The notes beneath the pieces were generated by a model. It was given only the letters and a program-made list of their open reading frames with translations. It was not told the origin of the DNA and did no database searches. The position numbers and the translations under genes were made by a program. A stretch of DNA of 64,000 nt, taken from positions 1-64,000 of the forward strand of contig NZ_JAALAA010000001.1 in NCBI RefSeq assembly GCF_011045035.1, written 5' to 3'. The stretch comes from Nocardioides turkmenicus (GTDB lineage Bacteria > Actinomycetota > Actinomycetes > Propionibacteriales > Nocardioidaceae). Below are positions 26,091 through 34,436 of this stretch, piece after piece (positions within the stretch are counted from its first letter, which is position 1; each line of letters starts with the position of its first letter).

Positions 26091-26463
26091 GACGCCACCG
26101 CCTCGGTCTGCTCGAGGATCACGAAGCGGTTCCCGTCGGGATCGTCGAAGGTGAACATCGGCGGTACGCCCGGCCAGCGCAGCAGCTCGCCGACGCTCAC
26201 GCCGCGCGAGCCGAGCGTCTCGCGCTCGGCGGCTGCGTCGGGGACGTTGAACCGGATCCCGGTCTCGGTGATCTCCCCCGCCTCGCGGTCGCCGGCGACC
26301 AGGGCGAGGGTGACGCCGCTGCCCCGCGGCGCGACCTCGATCCAGCGCGTCGGGACTTCGACGTCGAGTCGTACGTCGAAGTCCAGGGTGTCGCGGTAGA
26401 AGCCGATGGCTTCGTCCTGGCGATGGTGATGCCGACGGTGCGGATATCGGTGATGGTGCTCAT
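26087..26463 (-). pseudogene. VOC/glyoxalase-fold gene with a frameshift
   Basis: Translation from ATG 26463 gives [15 protein letters not shown] and then leaves the family frame. A one-base shift around 26415-26420 restores [20 protein letters not shown] and the normal course to the end ([19 protein letters not shown], with the family's metal or active-site Glu), stopping at 26087. The length of 377 bp is one short of a multiple of three, consistent with a single-base deletion. The stop overlaps the DUF1905 start, so the operon layout was intact before the change. A sequencing error is the alternative. Confidence 0.75.
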
Positions 26464-26498
26464 CAGGGTTCCTCTCGGTCGATGCTGTCGCCAGAGGG

Positions 26499-27278
26499 TC
26501 AGCTGGGTCCGTACATCTGCGATCCCGGGGTGGTCAGGGTCTCCCCCGTCTCCAGCCACGTCTTGAGGCCGGACAGGACCATGGGCCAGCCGCCGTAGAG
26601 CTCCGGGGGCGCGTCGCCGCTCAGCTGGTCATGGGTCACGGTGAGCCGGCAGGAGTCGCCGACAGGCTCGATCTCCCAGGTCACGCGGGTGGTGCCCTGC
26701 TCCTCGGCCGCCTCGGACCAGAGGGTGCGCATCGACTGCACGAGCCGCGTGGGCGGCTCCACGACGACGTTCTCCCCTTCCGCGAGCGGTCCGTCAGCGC
26801 CCGGGTGGACCATGGTGAAGCCCGAACCGGGCGTCCAGTCGGAGTGGACGCCGGCGCCGAAGTGGTACTTCGCCCGGATCTGCGGGTCGGTGATCGCCTC
26901 CCACAGTCGCTCCGGCGTGGTGCGGATGTAGATCTCGAAGACTTTCTCCATCGTGCGCTCCAGGTCTCGTTTCAGCTCGGCGAGGCCGCTCGCCCAGGTC
27001 TCGGTGTATTTGGTGACCCAGCGGTCATGGATCTCGCGGATCGGCACCACGTTGAGGAAGTGGTGCTTCTCGCGTCCTCGGCGGGCGACGACCACCAGGC
27101 CGGCCTCCTCCAGGATCGCCAGGTGCTTGGCCACCGCCGGACGGCTCATCGAGTGATGGCTCACCAGGGAGGACAGCGTCTGCCCGTCCTCCTGCAGCAG
27201 TGCGTCGAGCAGCGCCCGCCGAGTCGGGTCACCGAGAGCTCGAAACACCTTCTCCACGACGTCAAAATAGGAAACCAT
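26499..27278 (-). CDS. ArsR-type repressor fused to SRPBCC (AHSA1) domain
   Basis: A 259-residue two-domain protein. Residues about 1-105 are an ArsR winged helix (VFRALGDPTRRALLDALL, recognition helix in HHSMSRPAVAKHLAILEEAG). Residues about 110-250 are an AHSA1/START fold (VFEIYIRTTPERLWEAITDP to the final SGLKTWLETGE). The regulator may therefore sense a hydrophobic ligand directly. A perfect palindrome (27271-27286) overlaps its start codon. The frameshifted VOC gene and DUF1905 gene follow on the same strand. Confidence 0.88.
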   Translation of the reverse strand: MVSYFDVVEKVFRALGDPTRRALLDALLQEDGQTLSSLVSHHSMSRPAVAKHLAILEEAGLVVVARRGREKHHFLNVVPIREIHDRWVTKYTETWASGLAELKRDLERTMEKVFEIYIRTTPERLWEAITDPQIRAKYHFGAGVHSDWTPGSGFTMVHPGADGPLAEGENVVVEPPTRLVQSMRTLWSEAAEEQGTTRVTWEIEPVGDSCRLTVTHDQLSGDAPPELYGGWPMVLSGLKTWLETGETLTTPGSQMYGPS

Positions 27279-27286
27279 TTGGTTTC
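27271..27286. promoter_or_regulatory. ArsR operator overlapping its start codon
   Basis: GAAACCA-TT-TGGTTTC is a perfect 7-2-7 palindrome that includes the ATG of the ArsR-SRPBCC gene. Binding there would block its own expression. Confidence 0.65.
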
Positions 27287-27330
27287 ATGTCAAGGGATGC
27301 TTCAGCCCCGACCCGGTTCACCGACAGCGC

Positions 27331-27831
27331 CTAGGAGCCCTCCGGCCGGTACAGCGCCGTCATCGTGCCCTTCGGGTCGAGGCGCGCGAGCAGGGCGTCG
27401 CCAATCTCCGTCAGCTGCCGAACCTGGTCCACGGTCAGACCATCGAGCACGTGGCTGCGTACGTTGGCGACATGGCCGGGCGCGGCAGCGACGACGGCAT
27501 CCCAGCCACCGGCAGTGAGCCGGGCGTTCGTGGCGCGGGCATCCTCGGGACACGGGAACCGCTCGACCAGGCCCCGCTCCTCGAGCCGCCGCACGACGTG
27601 CGACAGCCGCGCCAGCGTCGCATTGGTGCGGTGAGCCAGGGCCGTCATCCGCAGGGTCCGGTCATCCGCCTCGGACAGCACAGCCAGGACGAAGTACTCG
27701 AAGTGAGTCAGGCCGGCATCACGGCGGAGCTGGGAGTCGAGCACCCCGGGCAACAGCTCCACGATCGCGATCAGGCGCAGCCAGGCGGCCATCTCCTCGT
27801 CATCCAGCCAGACATCGTCCACAGATTCCAT
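27331..27831 (-). CDS. MarR-family transcriptional regulator
   Basis: A 166-residue winged-helix regulator. Helices read as LTHFEYFVLAVLSEADDRTL, then MTALAHRTNATLARLSHVVRRLEERGLVER and the wing (CPEDARATNARLT). I chose ATG 27831 (an upstream in-frame start at 27861 lies within the operator region). It is divergent from a VOC gene and a DoxX gene, and the palindromes GTTGTAGATACAAC between them are its likely operators. Confidence 0.85.
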   Translation of the reverse strand: MESVDDVWLDDEEMAAWLRLIAIVELLPGVLDSQLRRDAGLTHFEYFVLAVLSEADDRTLRMTALAHRTNATLARLSHVVRRLEERGLVERFPCPEDARATNARLTAGGWDAVVAAAPGHVANVRSHVLDGLTVDQVRQLTEIGDALLARLDPKGTMTALYRPEGS

Positions 27832-27847
27832 GGTAGTCCGCCTGATT

Positions 27848-27909
27848 GTTGCTACAACCAAAAACTTGACGCTACAAGTATTCCGTGAGAGTTTTGTTGT
27901 AGATACAAC
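27848..27909. promoter_or_regulatory. MarR operator pair in the divergent promoter
   Basis: GTTG-CTA-CAAC (27848-27858) lies next to the MarR start and GTTGTA-GA-TACAAC (27896-27909) next to the VOC start. A third half site GCTACAAG is at 27871-27878. The shared GTTG/CAAC half sites suggest one repressor controlling both directions. Confidence 0.65.
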
Positions 27910-27930
27910 CTTTCAGTCGAGGAGCCCCCG

Positions 27931-28440
27931 ATGAGCGTCAACCCGGTACGCCTCAATCACGCCGTCCTCTTCGTCGCCGACCTGGAGCGCAGCATCGCCT
28001 TCTACGAGGTCGCCTTCGGGATGACGGTCATGGCCCGCGAGCCCCGGGCCGACGCAGCGTTCCTGCGCCTGCGCCGGTCCGGCAACCATCACGACCTCGG
28101 CCTCTTCGGGGTCGGCGCCCAGCCGCCACGTCCGCGCGGCTCCCTCGGGCTCTACCACCTCGCCTGGCAGGTCGACACCATCGACGAGCTCGAGCAGGCA
28201 CGGATGATCCTCGCCGAGCTCGGCGCCTTCACCGGCGAGTCCAGCCACGGCGCCACCAAGAGCGTCTACGGCGCCGACCCCGACGGCAACGAGTTCGAGG
28301 TGATGTGGATGCTGCCACGTGCCCACTGGGGCGACTTCGAGAACGCCGCCCCCGTGGACCGGCTCGACCTGGCCAAGGACGTCGCCCGCTGGAGCGGAGT
28401 CCGTACGGCCGCCGAGCTGAACCAGGCGGAGGACCGTTGA
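27931..28440 (+). CDS. VOC-superfamily protein (catechol-dioxygenase-like)
   Basis: A 169-residue protein of the vicinal oxygen chelate fold. The pattern LNHAVLFVADLERSIAFYEVAFG at the N-terminus, LYHLAWQVDTIDEL in the middle and the end motif VYGADPDGNEFEVMWM supply the His-His-Glu metal ligands expected for a glyoxalase or extradiol dioxygenase. The divergent MarR regulator and the following DoxX gene suggest a response to quinones or other electrophiles, as in MhqR-type regulons. Confidence 0.82.
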   Translation: MSVNPVRLNHAVLFVADLERSIAFYEVAFGMTVMAREPRADAAFLRLRRSGNHHDLGLFGVGAQPPRPRGSLGLYHLAWQVDTIDELEQARMILAELGAFTGESSHGATKSVYGADPDGNEFEVMWMLPRAHWGDFENAAPVDRLDLAKDVARWSGVRTAAELNQAEDR

Positions 28441-28535
28441 GCAGCCCGGTGCACACCGCGAGCCACGGGAGCAGCACCGCGGCCGCCCTCGACCGGCTCG
28501 GATCGTGGGTGGCCACCCACGTACCTCAGACCTGA
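28437..28535 (+). CDS. Possible 32-residue ORF coupled to the VOC gene
   Basis: A TTG at 28437 overlaps the VOC stop (TTGA) and opens a 32-codon frame (SSPVHTASHGSSTAAALDRL, then a Trp and THVPQT). The coupling is suggestive, but no ribosome-binding site or family similarity is visible. It could be a remnant of a lost gene. Confidence 0.25.
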   Translation: MSSPVHTASHGSSTAAALDRLGSWVATHVPQT

Positions 28536-28565
28536 ACACCCCTGCACAACCAAGAGAAGGAACCC

Positions 28566-29003
28566 ATGAAACTCGGACAGTCGCTCCCTGCTCCCGTCAC
28601 CGACCTCGGCCTGCTCGCCGCCCGGCTCCTCGTCGGAACCGTCCTGATCGCCCACGGCTGGCAGAAGTTCGCCACCTACACGCTCGACGGAACGAGCCAG
28701 TCGTTCGAGGCGATGGGCGTCCCCGCCGCCCAGGCGGCCGCAACGTTCGCCGCCCTGGTCGAGCTCGTCGGGGGCGCTCTCCTCGTGCTGGGTCTGCTCA
28801 CGCCGGTGGCCGCGGCTCTGGTCGTCATCGACATGGTCGGCGCGTTCTGGTTCGCTCACCGCAGCTCCGGCGTGTTCGTCGACCAGGGCGGCTGGGAGCT
28901 GGTCGCGGTCGTCGCGGCCATCGCGATCGCCCTGGCTGTGGCCGGTCCTGGCCGCGCCAGCATCGACCACGCCATCGGCGGGCGGGCCCGGGCGGAGGCC
29001 TGA
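28566..29003 (+). CDS. DoxX-family membrane protein
   Basis: A 145-residue protein with four hydrophobic helices. The family opening LAARLLVGTVLIAHGWQKFA, the ALVELVGGALLVLGLLTPVAA core and the GGWELVAVVAA helix are all present. DoxX proteins accompany quinone or thiosulfate redox functions and some detoxification operons. A GAGAAGGAAC ribosome-binding site precedes the ATG. It lies downstream of the VOC gene in the MarR-controlled direction. Confidence 0.85.
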   Translation: MKLGQSLPAPVTDLGLLAARLLVGTVLIAHGWQKFATYTLDGTSQSFEAMGVPAAQAAATFAALVELVGGALLVLGLLTPVAAALVVIDMVGAFWFAHRSSGVFVDQGGWELVAVVAAIAIALAVAGPGRASIDHAIGGRARAEA

Positions 29004-29006
29004 CGA

Positions 29007-30695
29007 TCACGCGGTGACCACCGCCGCCGTGCCTCCGCAGACGCGCACCCGCCGCGACGCGGAGGCACGGCGGATCCAGTGGCGGTCGTGCGTGACCGTC
29101 ACTACCGCGCCCGGATGAGCCTCGATGGCGTCCTCGAGCTGCTCGACGAGCTCCGGGTCGAGGTGGTTGGTCGGCTCGTCCAGCAGCAGTACGTCACCAG
29201 GGTCCGCCAGCGCGATGGCGAGGTCGAGGCGGCGACGCTGCCCGACGGAGAGCGCCCGCACCTGACGGCGCAGGTCCTCCTCGCGCAGCAGCCCGAACCG
29301 CCGCAGCCGCTCGACGGCATCGTCGCGATGGATCCCGACGGTGCGGGCGAACACTCCGACGACCGACCCCGCTGCAGCGGCCGCGACATCCTGCCTCAGC
29401 CACGAGACCCGAGCTCCCGGAGCCCGCTCGACGTCCCCTGAGTCCGGGGCGATCTCGCCGGCGAGCAGCCGCAGCAGCGTGGTCTTCCCGGCGCCGTTGG
29501 GTCCGACGACAAGCCAGCGGTCCCCGGCACTCAGCACCCATTCGGCCATCCTGAGCCGGGCACCCGCCTCGCGACGTACGTCATGGAGGGCGACGAGGGG
29601 CTCGTCGCCGCCCGTGGCAACCGCTCCCCCGAGGCCGGCGTCGAACCGCAGCGGCTCGGGCGGCGGTGCGACCGGCTCCGCCCGCAATCTGGCGACGCGC
29701 TCCTTCGCCATCCGGATCCGGCCCATCGCCCCGTGGTCGCGGCTGCGCGCCCGGAAGGCACCGTGACCGAAGCCGTCGAGCTCGAGCTTGCGCGGGATCG
29801 CCTCGAGCCGGAACGCGTTCGCCGCCACGAGTGCCTCGTTGCGCGCGAGCTCGGCCTTCCACCTCTCGTGCCGCTCTGCCTGACGTCGCCGCTCGGTCGC
29901 CCGAGCCGTCAGGAAGCCGGCGTAGCCGTTGCCGTAGCGGCGCAGCCCGCCGTCGCGTACCTGAACGATGTCGTCCGCGAACCGCTCGAGGAACGCGCGG
30001 TCGTGCGTGACGACCACCATCGCACCGCGGTGCGCCGCCAGACGGTCTTCGAGCCATGCCAGCGCCGCGGAGTCGAGGTCGTTGGTCGGCTCGTCGAGCA
30101 GCAGCAGCTCGGCGTTGGCCGCAAGGGCGACGGCAAGAGCGAGACGCGCCCGTTCACCTCCGGAGAGCCCGTCGACAGGCCGTCCCCGGTCCAGACCGCC
30201 GAGGCCGAGCTGGTCGAGCCCGACGTCGACCCGGCGGTCGACGCCGTAGCCGTCGCGTGCCTCGTAGGCGTCGACGAGGTCGCCGAGCTCCTCGAGGAGC
30301 GCGGGTTGCTGGTCCTCGCCGGCGAGGGACAGGCGTTCGGTGCATGACCGGATGCGTGACTCCAGCGCGCGCAGGTCCGCGAGCAGGAGATCGACGGCAT
30401 CCCGAACCGTCGCCCCGTCAGGGAACCGCGGCTCCTGGGAGGCGTGCGCGATGCCGCCGGGAACGACCACGCGGGTCTCACCGGCGACCGGCGACACGAC
30501 GCCGGCGAGCAGGTCGAGCAGCGTCGACTTCCCGGCGCCGTTGTCGCCGACGACGGCCAAGCGGTCGGCCGGACCGACGACGAGATCGACACGGTCTAGG
30601 ACGATCCGCTCTGCGAAGCGGACCGTGGCCGAGCGCAGCTCGCAGACACGGTGGCTGCGCACGGAGGTGGAAGGGGTGGAAGCAGACGGGAACAT
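29007..30695 (-). CDS. ABC-F family ATPase
   Basis: A 562-residue twin-ATPase protein without membrane domain. Domain 1: Walker A GDNGAGKST (about 50-58), signature LSGGERARL, Walker B LLLLDEPTNDLD. Domain 2: Walker A GPNGAGKTT (about 396-404), an unusual signature LSVGQRRRL, Walker B LLLDEPTNHLD. The linker (about 265-335) is Arg/Glu-rich. It is Arg-rich at the far C-terminus. This type includes antibiotic-resistance ABC-F proteins. AGAGGAG precedes the ATG. A five-codon leader peptide and hairpins upstream imply attenuation control like that of the other ABC-F gene at 3.4 kb. Confidence 0.9.
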   Translation of the reverse strand: MFPSASTPSTSVRSHRVCELRSATVRFAERIVLDRVDLVVGPADRLAVVGDNGAGKSTLLDLLAGVVSPVAGETRVVVPGGIAHASQEPRFPDGATVRDAVDLLLADLRALESRIRSCTERLSLAGEDQQPALLEELGDLVDAYEARDGYGVDRRVDVGLDQLGLGGLDRGRPVDGLSGGERARLALAVALAANAELLLLDEPTNDLDSAALAWLEDRLAAHRGAMVVVTHDRAFLERFADDIVQVRDGGLRRYGNGYAGFLTARATERRRQAERHERWKAELARNEALVAANAFRLEAIPRKLELDGFGHGAFRARSRDHGAMGRIRMAKERVARLRAEPVAPPPEPLRFDAGLGGAVATGGDEPLVALHDVRREAGARLRMAEWVLSAGDRWLVVGPNGAGKTTLLRLLAGEIAPDSGDVERAPGARVSWLRQDVAAAAAGSVVGVFARTVGIHRDDAVERLRRFGLLREEDLRRQVRALSVGQRRRLDLAIALADPGDVLLLDEPTNHLDPELVEQLEDAIEAHPGAVVTVTHDRHWIRRASASRRVRVCGGTAAVVTA

Positions 30696-30733
30696 GAGGA
30701 CTCCTCTGCGCGACGGCGACCGCCGCGACGAGA

Positions 30734-30840
30734 CGCATCCACCGGATGCGGGATCGGAAACGGACCTCGAGCCGCGCCGATCGGACGACGCGGTCGCTCA
30801 GGACCCGCTGCGGAGAAACCTCGACGCAGCGTCCCGATCG
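30734..30840 (-). promoter_or_regulatory. Attenuator hairpins upstream of the second ABC-F gene
   Basis: Reading toward the gene: CGATCGG (30840-30834) pairs with CCGATCG (30784-30778) and encloses an inner stem CGCTGCG/CGCAGCG (30831-30825 with 30812-30806). A separate hairpin CGCATCC-GGT-GGATGCG lies at 30750-30734, about 40 bases before the ATG. The outer stem begins one base after the leader stop codon, as in the attenuator at 3.2 kb. Confidence 0.5.
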
Positions 30841-30841
30841 T

Positions 30842-30859
30842 TTACTTCAGAGTTCCCAT
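30842..30859 (-). CDS. Leader peptide MGTLK of the second ABC-F attenuator
   Basis: ATG GGA ACT CTG AAG TAA starts about eight bases downstream of a -10-like TATCGT, so it should be read leaderless. It ends immediately before the first hairpin arm. Such a tiny ORF is weak evidence by itself. The matching layout at the other ABC-F gene raises its credibility. Confidence 0.4.
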   Translation of the reverse strand: MGTLK

Positions 30860-30867
30860 CGCCGAGC

Positions 30868-30873
30868 ACGATA
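30868..30873 (-). promoter_or_regulatory. -10 element for the second ABC-F leader
   Basis: TATCGT on the minus strand fits TANNNT and places the transcription start near 30861, next to the leader ATG at 30859. A -35-like TTCGCC lies 18 bases upstream. Confidence 0.4.
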
Positions 30874-30966
30874 CCGGGTCGCACGCCTGCGGGCGAACCA
30901 TTTGTCGACTGTCTGACACGTCCGAAACCGTTCGACAGGCGAACCCCCGCATGGCAGGGTCCGCCC

Positions 30967-31482
30967 ATGCATCTCAGAGACGGGTCGGTCAGCGACCTCC
31001 CAGCCGCCATGACCCTCCTCGACGCCGCCGTCGCGTGGCTCGCCTCGCAGGGCCGCACCGGGCAGTGGGGTGCAAAGCCGTTCTCCGCCATCGAGGCGCG
31101 CGTCGAGCAGATCCGGCAGATGCTGTCCGAGCGCACCGCCCGCGTCGCCGAGGAGAACGGCGAGGTCGTGGGCCTCTGTGTCGTGGCCGACGAGCCCCTG
31201 CCGTACGTCGATCCCGCACCGATCCCGGAGCTCTACCTGCAGCTGCTCGTCACCGACCGGGACCGGAGCGGCTCCGGCATCGGCAGCACCTTGGTCGACG
31301 ACGCCGTCGACATCGCCCGGGAGCGGGGTGTGAAGCAGATGCGGCTCGACTGCTACGCCGGCGACGACGAGGCGCTCATCGGCGTCTACGAGAGGTTCGG
31401 GTTCACGCTCGAGCGACGGTTCACGGTCGACACCGGACAGGTCGAGCCGTGGCCGGGGGCGATCCTACGCATGGAGATCTGA
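30967..31482 (+). CDS. GNAT-family N-acetyltransferase
   Basis: A 171-residue acetyltransferase. The CoA-binding motif is LQLLVTDRDRSGSGIGSTLVDDA split around residue 100, and the end shows the RLDCYAGDDEALIGVYERFGF motif. It begins MHLRDGSVSDLPAAMTLLDA, typical of the family. It is divergent from the second ABC-F gene and its leader and may share a role in drug resistance, but the substrate is unknown. Confidence 0.82.
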   Translation: MHLRDGSVSDLPAAMTLLDAAVAWLASQGRTGQWGAKPFSAIEARVEQIRQMLSERTARVAEENGEVVGLCVVADEPLPYVDPAPIPELYLQLLVTDRDRSGSGIGSTLVDDAVDIARERGVKQMRLDCYAGDDEALIGVYERFGFTLERRFTVDTGQVEPWPGAILRMEI

Positions 31483-31533
31483 GCACTGCCACGTCTGTAG
31501 ACTGCGCGAAGCCGGCGCGGCGAGAGAGGTGCG

Positions 31534-32730
31534 ATGACCGAGATCAGCGACTGGTTGGCGGCCTTCGCCGAGGAACAACGCCGGCCCGAGGAGGTGGCCC
31601 GCTGGGCCGCGGCGACCGCTGACGCGATCCTCCTCGACGTCGAGATCGACCTCGACGATCTCCGCCCGCTGCTCCTGGAAGCCGTCGAACAGCACTGGTA
31701 CGCCTTCCTCGACCGGATCACGCTGCCGGAGGCCGGCTTCGAGCTGGTCCCGTCCGCCCACGCGATCGCGCTCGAGGTCGCCCGCCGCCGACTCGGCCTC
31801 CCACTGATGCTCAAGATCTACCAGCGGGCTCAGGAGGAGTGCTGGGAGTTCGCAGTCCAGGTCGTGCGGCAGGCCCCGGACGATCTCGACCACGAGGCGC
31901 TGCTGGTGTGGTTCTGGACGAAGGCGACCGCATGGTTCGGGTCCTCGGTCGAGCAGTCCGTGCTGATCCACCAGGCGGAGGAGACGCGGATCCGTCAGCG
32001 CGGCGACGCCCGCCGCTTCGAGGTGGTCTCGGAGGCACTGACCGACCGCAGCGTCTCCCCCTCCGAGCTCTCCGCCGCCCTCGGCGGCCACCCGGTCAAC
32101 ATCCCGGGCCACATCGCACTGGTCGCGCGTGCACTCACTGCCGACTCCATCGAGCAGCTGGAGCCGGCGCTCACCGCGGTCACCCGCCGGCTGGGCCGGC
32201 CGCAATACGTGCTCGTGAACCCCGGCGGCCCGCAGATGTGGGCCTGGGTCGCGCTCACCGATGCTCCCGAGAGTGTCACCGACACCGGGATCGACCCTGC
32301 AGCCATCCGGGTGACGATCGGCGTCGGCGGGAGCGGGCTGGACGGTTTCGTCGCAGCCCACCACGATGCCCAGGCGGCTCAGCGGGTCGCGTTGGCGCCG
32401 GGGCGCCAGGAGCCGGTGACCGCCTATGACGACGTCGCCGCCCTGGTCCTCGTCGCGCACGACCCCGACGCCGCCGAGCGGTTCACCCGGGCGACGCTGC
32501 GCGGCCTGGCCCACCCGTCGCACGGCCGGCTCCGCGAGACGGTGCGCGAGGTGCTCACCTCGGCCGACCCGGCGGACCGGCTCGCCGAACGGCTCGGCGT
32601 CCACAAGAACACCATCCGCTACCGCGTCGCCCAGGCCGAGCGGCTCCTGGGCCGGCCCCTGCGCGAGCGCGCCGGCGACCTGCTGCTCGCGCTCGACTAC
32701 CACGACGCCTTCCTCCGGCCCCAACTGTGA
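31534..32730 (+). CDS. PucR/CdaR-type transcriptional regulator
   Basis: A 398-residue regulator. The N-terminal half is a RsbRD-like helical domain, the centre a GGDEF-like PucR domain (GRPQYVLVNPGGPQMWAWVAL), and the C-terminus the PucR helix-turn-helix (DPADRLAERLGVHKNTIRYR, residues about 347-372). Members often activate catabolic genes in response to an unusual substrate. It lies 106 bp upstream of the alkane hydroxylase operon in the same direction and is its probable activator, where many actinobacteria instead use a TetR (AlkX-type) repressor downstream. Confidence 0.85.
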   Translation: MTEISDWLAAFAEEQRRPEEVARWAAATADAILLDVEIDLDDLRPLLLEAVEQHWYAFLDRITLPEAGFELVPSAHAIALEVARRRLGLPLMLKIYQRAQEECWEFAVQVVRQAPDDLDHEALLVWFWTKATAWFGSSVEQSVLIHQAEETRIRQRGDARRFEVVSEALTDRSVSPSELSAALGGHPVNIPGHIALVARALTADSIEQLEPALTAVTRRLGRPQYVLVNPGGPQMWAWVALTDAPESVTDTGIDPAAIRVTIGVGGSGLDGFVAAHHDAQAAQRVALAPGRQEPVTAYDDVAALVLVAHDPDAAERFTRATLRGLAHPSHGRLRETVREVLTSADPADRLAERLGVHKNTIRYRVAQAERLLGRPLRERAGDLLLALDYHDAFLRPQL

Positions 32731-32836
32731 AGATGAACAGTTTTCCGTGACCGATTCGGCCTGATCGACCAGAGACTTCCTCGCTGCGTACGTCCATTCT
32801 GACAGGGAACGTAACGGCAGTCACAGGAGGAAGCAG

Positions 32837-34243
32837 ATGACACTCGACGCCAGCGGCACCGTCGAGAGGGGCTCCACCGAACGGTGGCGGGACAGGAAGC
32901 GCTACCTGTGGCTCCTCGGTCTCGTGGTCCCGTCCTTCGCCTTCATCGCGGTCGGCGGCTACGCCCTGACCGGGTGGGGCGTGTTCCTGTGGACCGGGCC
33001 GATCGTCGTCCTCGTCATCGTCCCGGCCATCGACTTCGCGGCGGGGCTGGACCGCTCCAACCCGCCCGACGACGTCATCGAGGAGCTCGAGGAGGACCGC
33101 TACTACCGCTACATCACGTTCGCGTTCCTCCCGATCCAGTACGCCGGGTTCGTCTTCGCGATGTACCTGATCGCGACCCAGGACTGGCCGCTGGCGCACA
33201 AGATCGGTCTCGCCCTCACCATCGGGTTCATCGGTGGCATCGGCATCAACACCGCCCACGAGCTCGGCCACAAGAAGGAGAGCCACGAGCGCTGGCTGTC
33301 CAAGATCGCGCTCGCGCAGAGCTTCTACGGACACTTCTACATCGAGCACAACCGCGGCCACCACGTACGCGTCGCGACGCCGGAGGACCCGGCCTCGTCC
33401 CGGATGGGCGAGAACCTCTACGGGTTCTGGTTCCGCACCGTGTCCGGGTCGCTCAGGAGCGCCTGGGGGCTGGAGGCGAAGCGCTATCGGCGCAAGGGCA
33501 CGCATCCGTTCCACCTCGGCAACGACGTCCTCAACGCGTGGCTGATGAGCGTGGTGCTGTGGGCCGCGATGACGCTCTGGCTGGGCGTCGGGATCCTGCC
33601 CTACCTGATCCTGCAGGCCGTCATCGGGTTCTCGCTGCTGGAGATCGTCAACTACCTGGAGCACTACGGGATGCTGCGGCAGAAGACCACCTCGGGCCGC
33701 TACGAGCGGGTGCTCCCGATGCACTCGTGGAACTCCAACAACATCGCCACCAACGTGCTCCTGTACCACCTGCAGCGGCACAGCGACCACCACGCGAACC
33801 CGACGCGGCGCTATCAGACCCTGCGTGACTACCGGGAGTCCCCGGCACTGCCGACCGGCTACGCCGGGATGATCGTCCTGGCCCTCGTCCCGCCGCTGTG
33901 GCGCCGGGTGATGGACAAGCGGGTGGTCGCGCACTTCGACGGCGACGTACGGCTCGCCAACGTACGCCCCGGACGGCTCGACAAGCTGCTCGCCACGTTC
34001 CCGCCTCCGGCCGACCCCGTGGTCGAGGAGCTCGACGACGTGACCCGGCAGTCGTTCGACGACGAGGTGGCGGCCAGCCGCTGCCCCGGGTGCGGCTACG
34101 TCTACGACGTCGCGGTCGGCAACGAGCTCGAGGGCTTCGCCGCCGGCACCGCCTGGCGCGACATCCCCGACGACTGGTGCTGCCCGGACTGCGGCGTACG
34201 CGAGAAGGTCGATTTCATCCCGCTGAAGGAGTCAATGCTGTGA
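32837..34243 (+). CDS. alkB: Alkane 1-monooxygenase fused to rubredoxin
   Basis: A 468-residue membrane diiron hydroxylase that adds oxygen to the terminal carbon of alkanes. The histidine boxes are complete: HELGH (141-145), EHNRGHH (170-176), NYLEH (272-276) and HSDHH (315-319), between about six membrane helices. Residues about 412-462 form a rubredoxin domain with Cys416, Cys419, Cys449 and Cys452, so the electron donor is built in. Such fusions are known from alkane-degrading actinobacteria. An AGGAGGAAG ribosome-binding site precedes the ATG. The ferredoxin gene overlaps its stop codon (GTGA). Confidence 0.95.
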   Translation: MTLDASGTVERGSTERWRDRKRYLWLLGLVVPSFAFIAVGGYALTGWGVFLWTGPIVVLVIVPAIDFAAGLDRSNPPDDVIEELEEDRYYRYITFAFLPIQYAGFVFAMYLIATQDWPLAHKIGLALTIGFIGGIGINTAHELGHKKESHERWLSKIALAQSFYGHFYIEHNRGHHVRVATPEDPASSRMGENLYGFWFRTVSGSLRSAWGLEAKRYRRKGTHPFHLGNDVLNAWLMSVVLWAAMTLWLGVGILPYLILQAVIGFSLLEIVNYLEHYGMLRQKTTSGRYERVLPMHSWNSNNIATNVLLYHLQRHSDHHANPTRRYQTLRDYRESPALPTGYAGMIVLALVPPLWRRVMDKRVVAHFDGDVRLANVRPGRLDKLLATFPPPADPVVEELDDVTRQSFDDEVAASRCPGCGYVYDVAVGNELEGFAAGTAWRDIPDDWCCPDCGVREKVDFIPLKESML

Positions 34244-34434
34244 GTGTCATCCAAGCCGACAAGACGGTGTGCGAGGGCATCGGCATGTGCGAGGCCCAGG
34301 CCGACAACTACTTCCAGATCGGCGACGACGGACTGGTCGACGTGCTGGCCGCCGAGGTGCCGGAGTCCGACCGCGGGTACGTCCGAGCCGCCATCGACTC
34401 CTGCCCGGTCTCCGCACTCCGGCTCGAGGGGTGA
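34240..34434 (+). CDS. 3Fe-4S-type ferredoxin
   Basis: A 64-residue ferredoxin starting at GTG 34240 across the alkB stop. Cys residues in the pattern CEGIGMC ... CPVSAL match one-cluster 3Fe-4S ferredoxins of the type that usually feed cytochrome P450s (the pattern CxxxxxC followed later by CP). The middle Cys that would make a 4Fe-4S cluster is absent. Its position between an AlkB-rubredoxin fusion and a ferredoxin reductase suggests a relay from reductase through ferredoxin to rubredoxin, which is unusual. Confidence 0.85.
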   Translation: MSVIQADKTVCEGIGMCEAQADNYFQIGDDGLVDVLAAEVPESDRGYVRAAIDSCPVSALRLEG

Positions 34435-34436
34435 GC

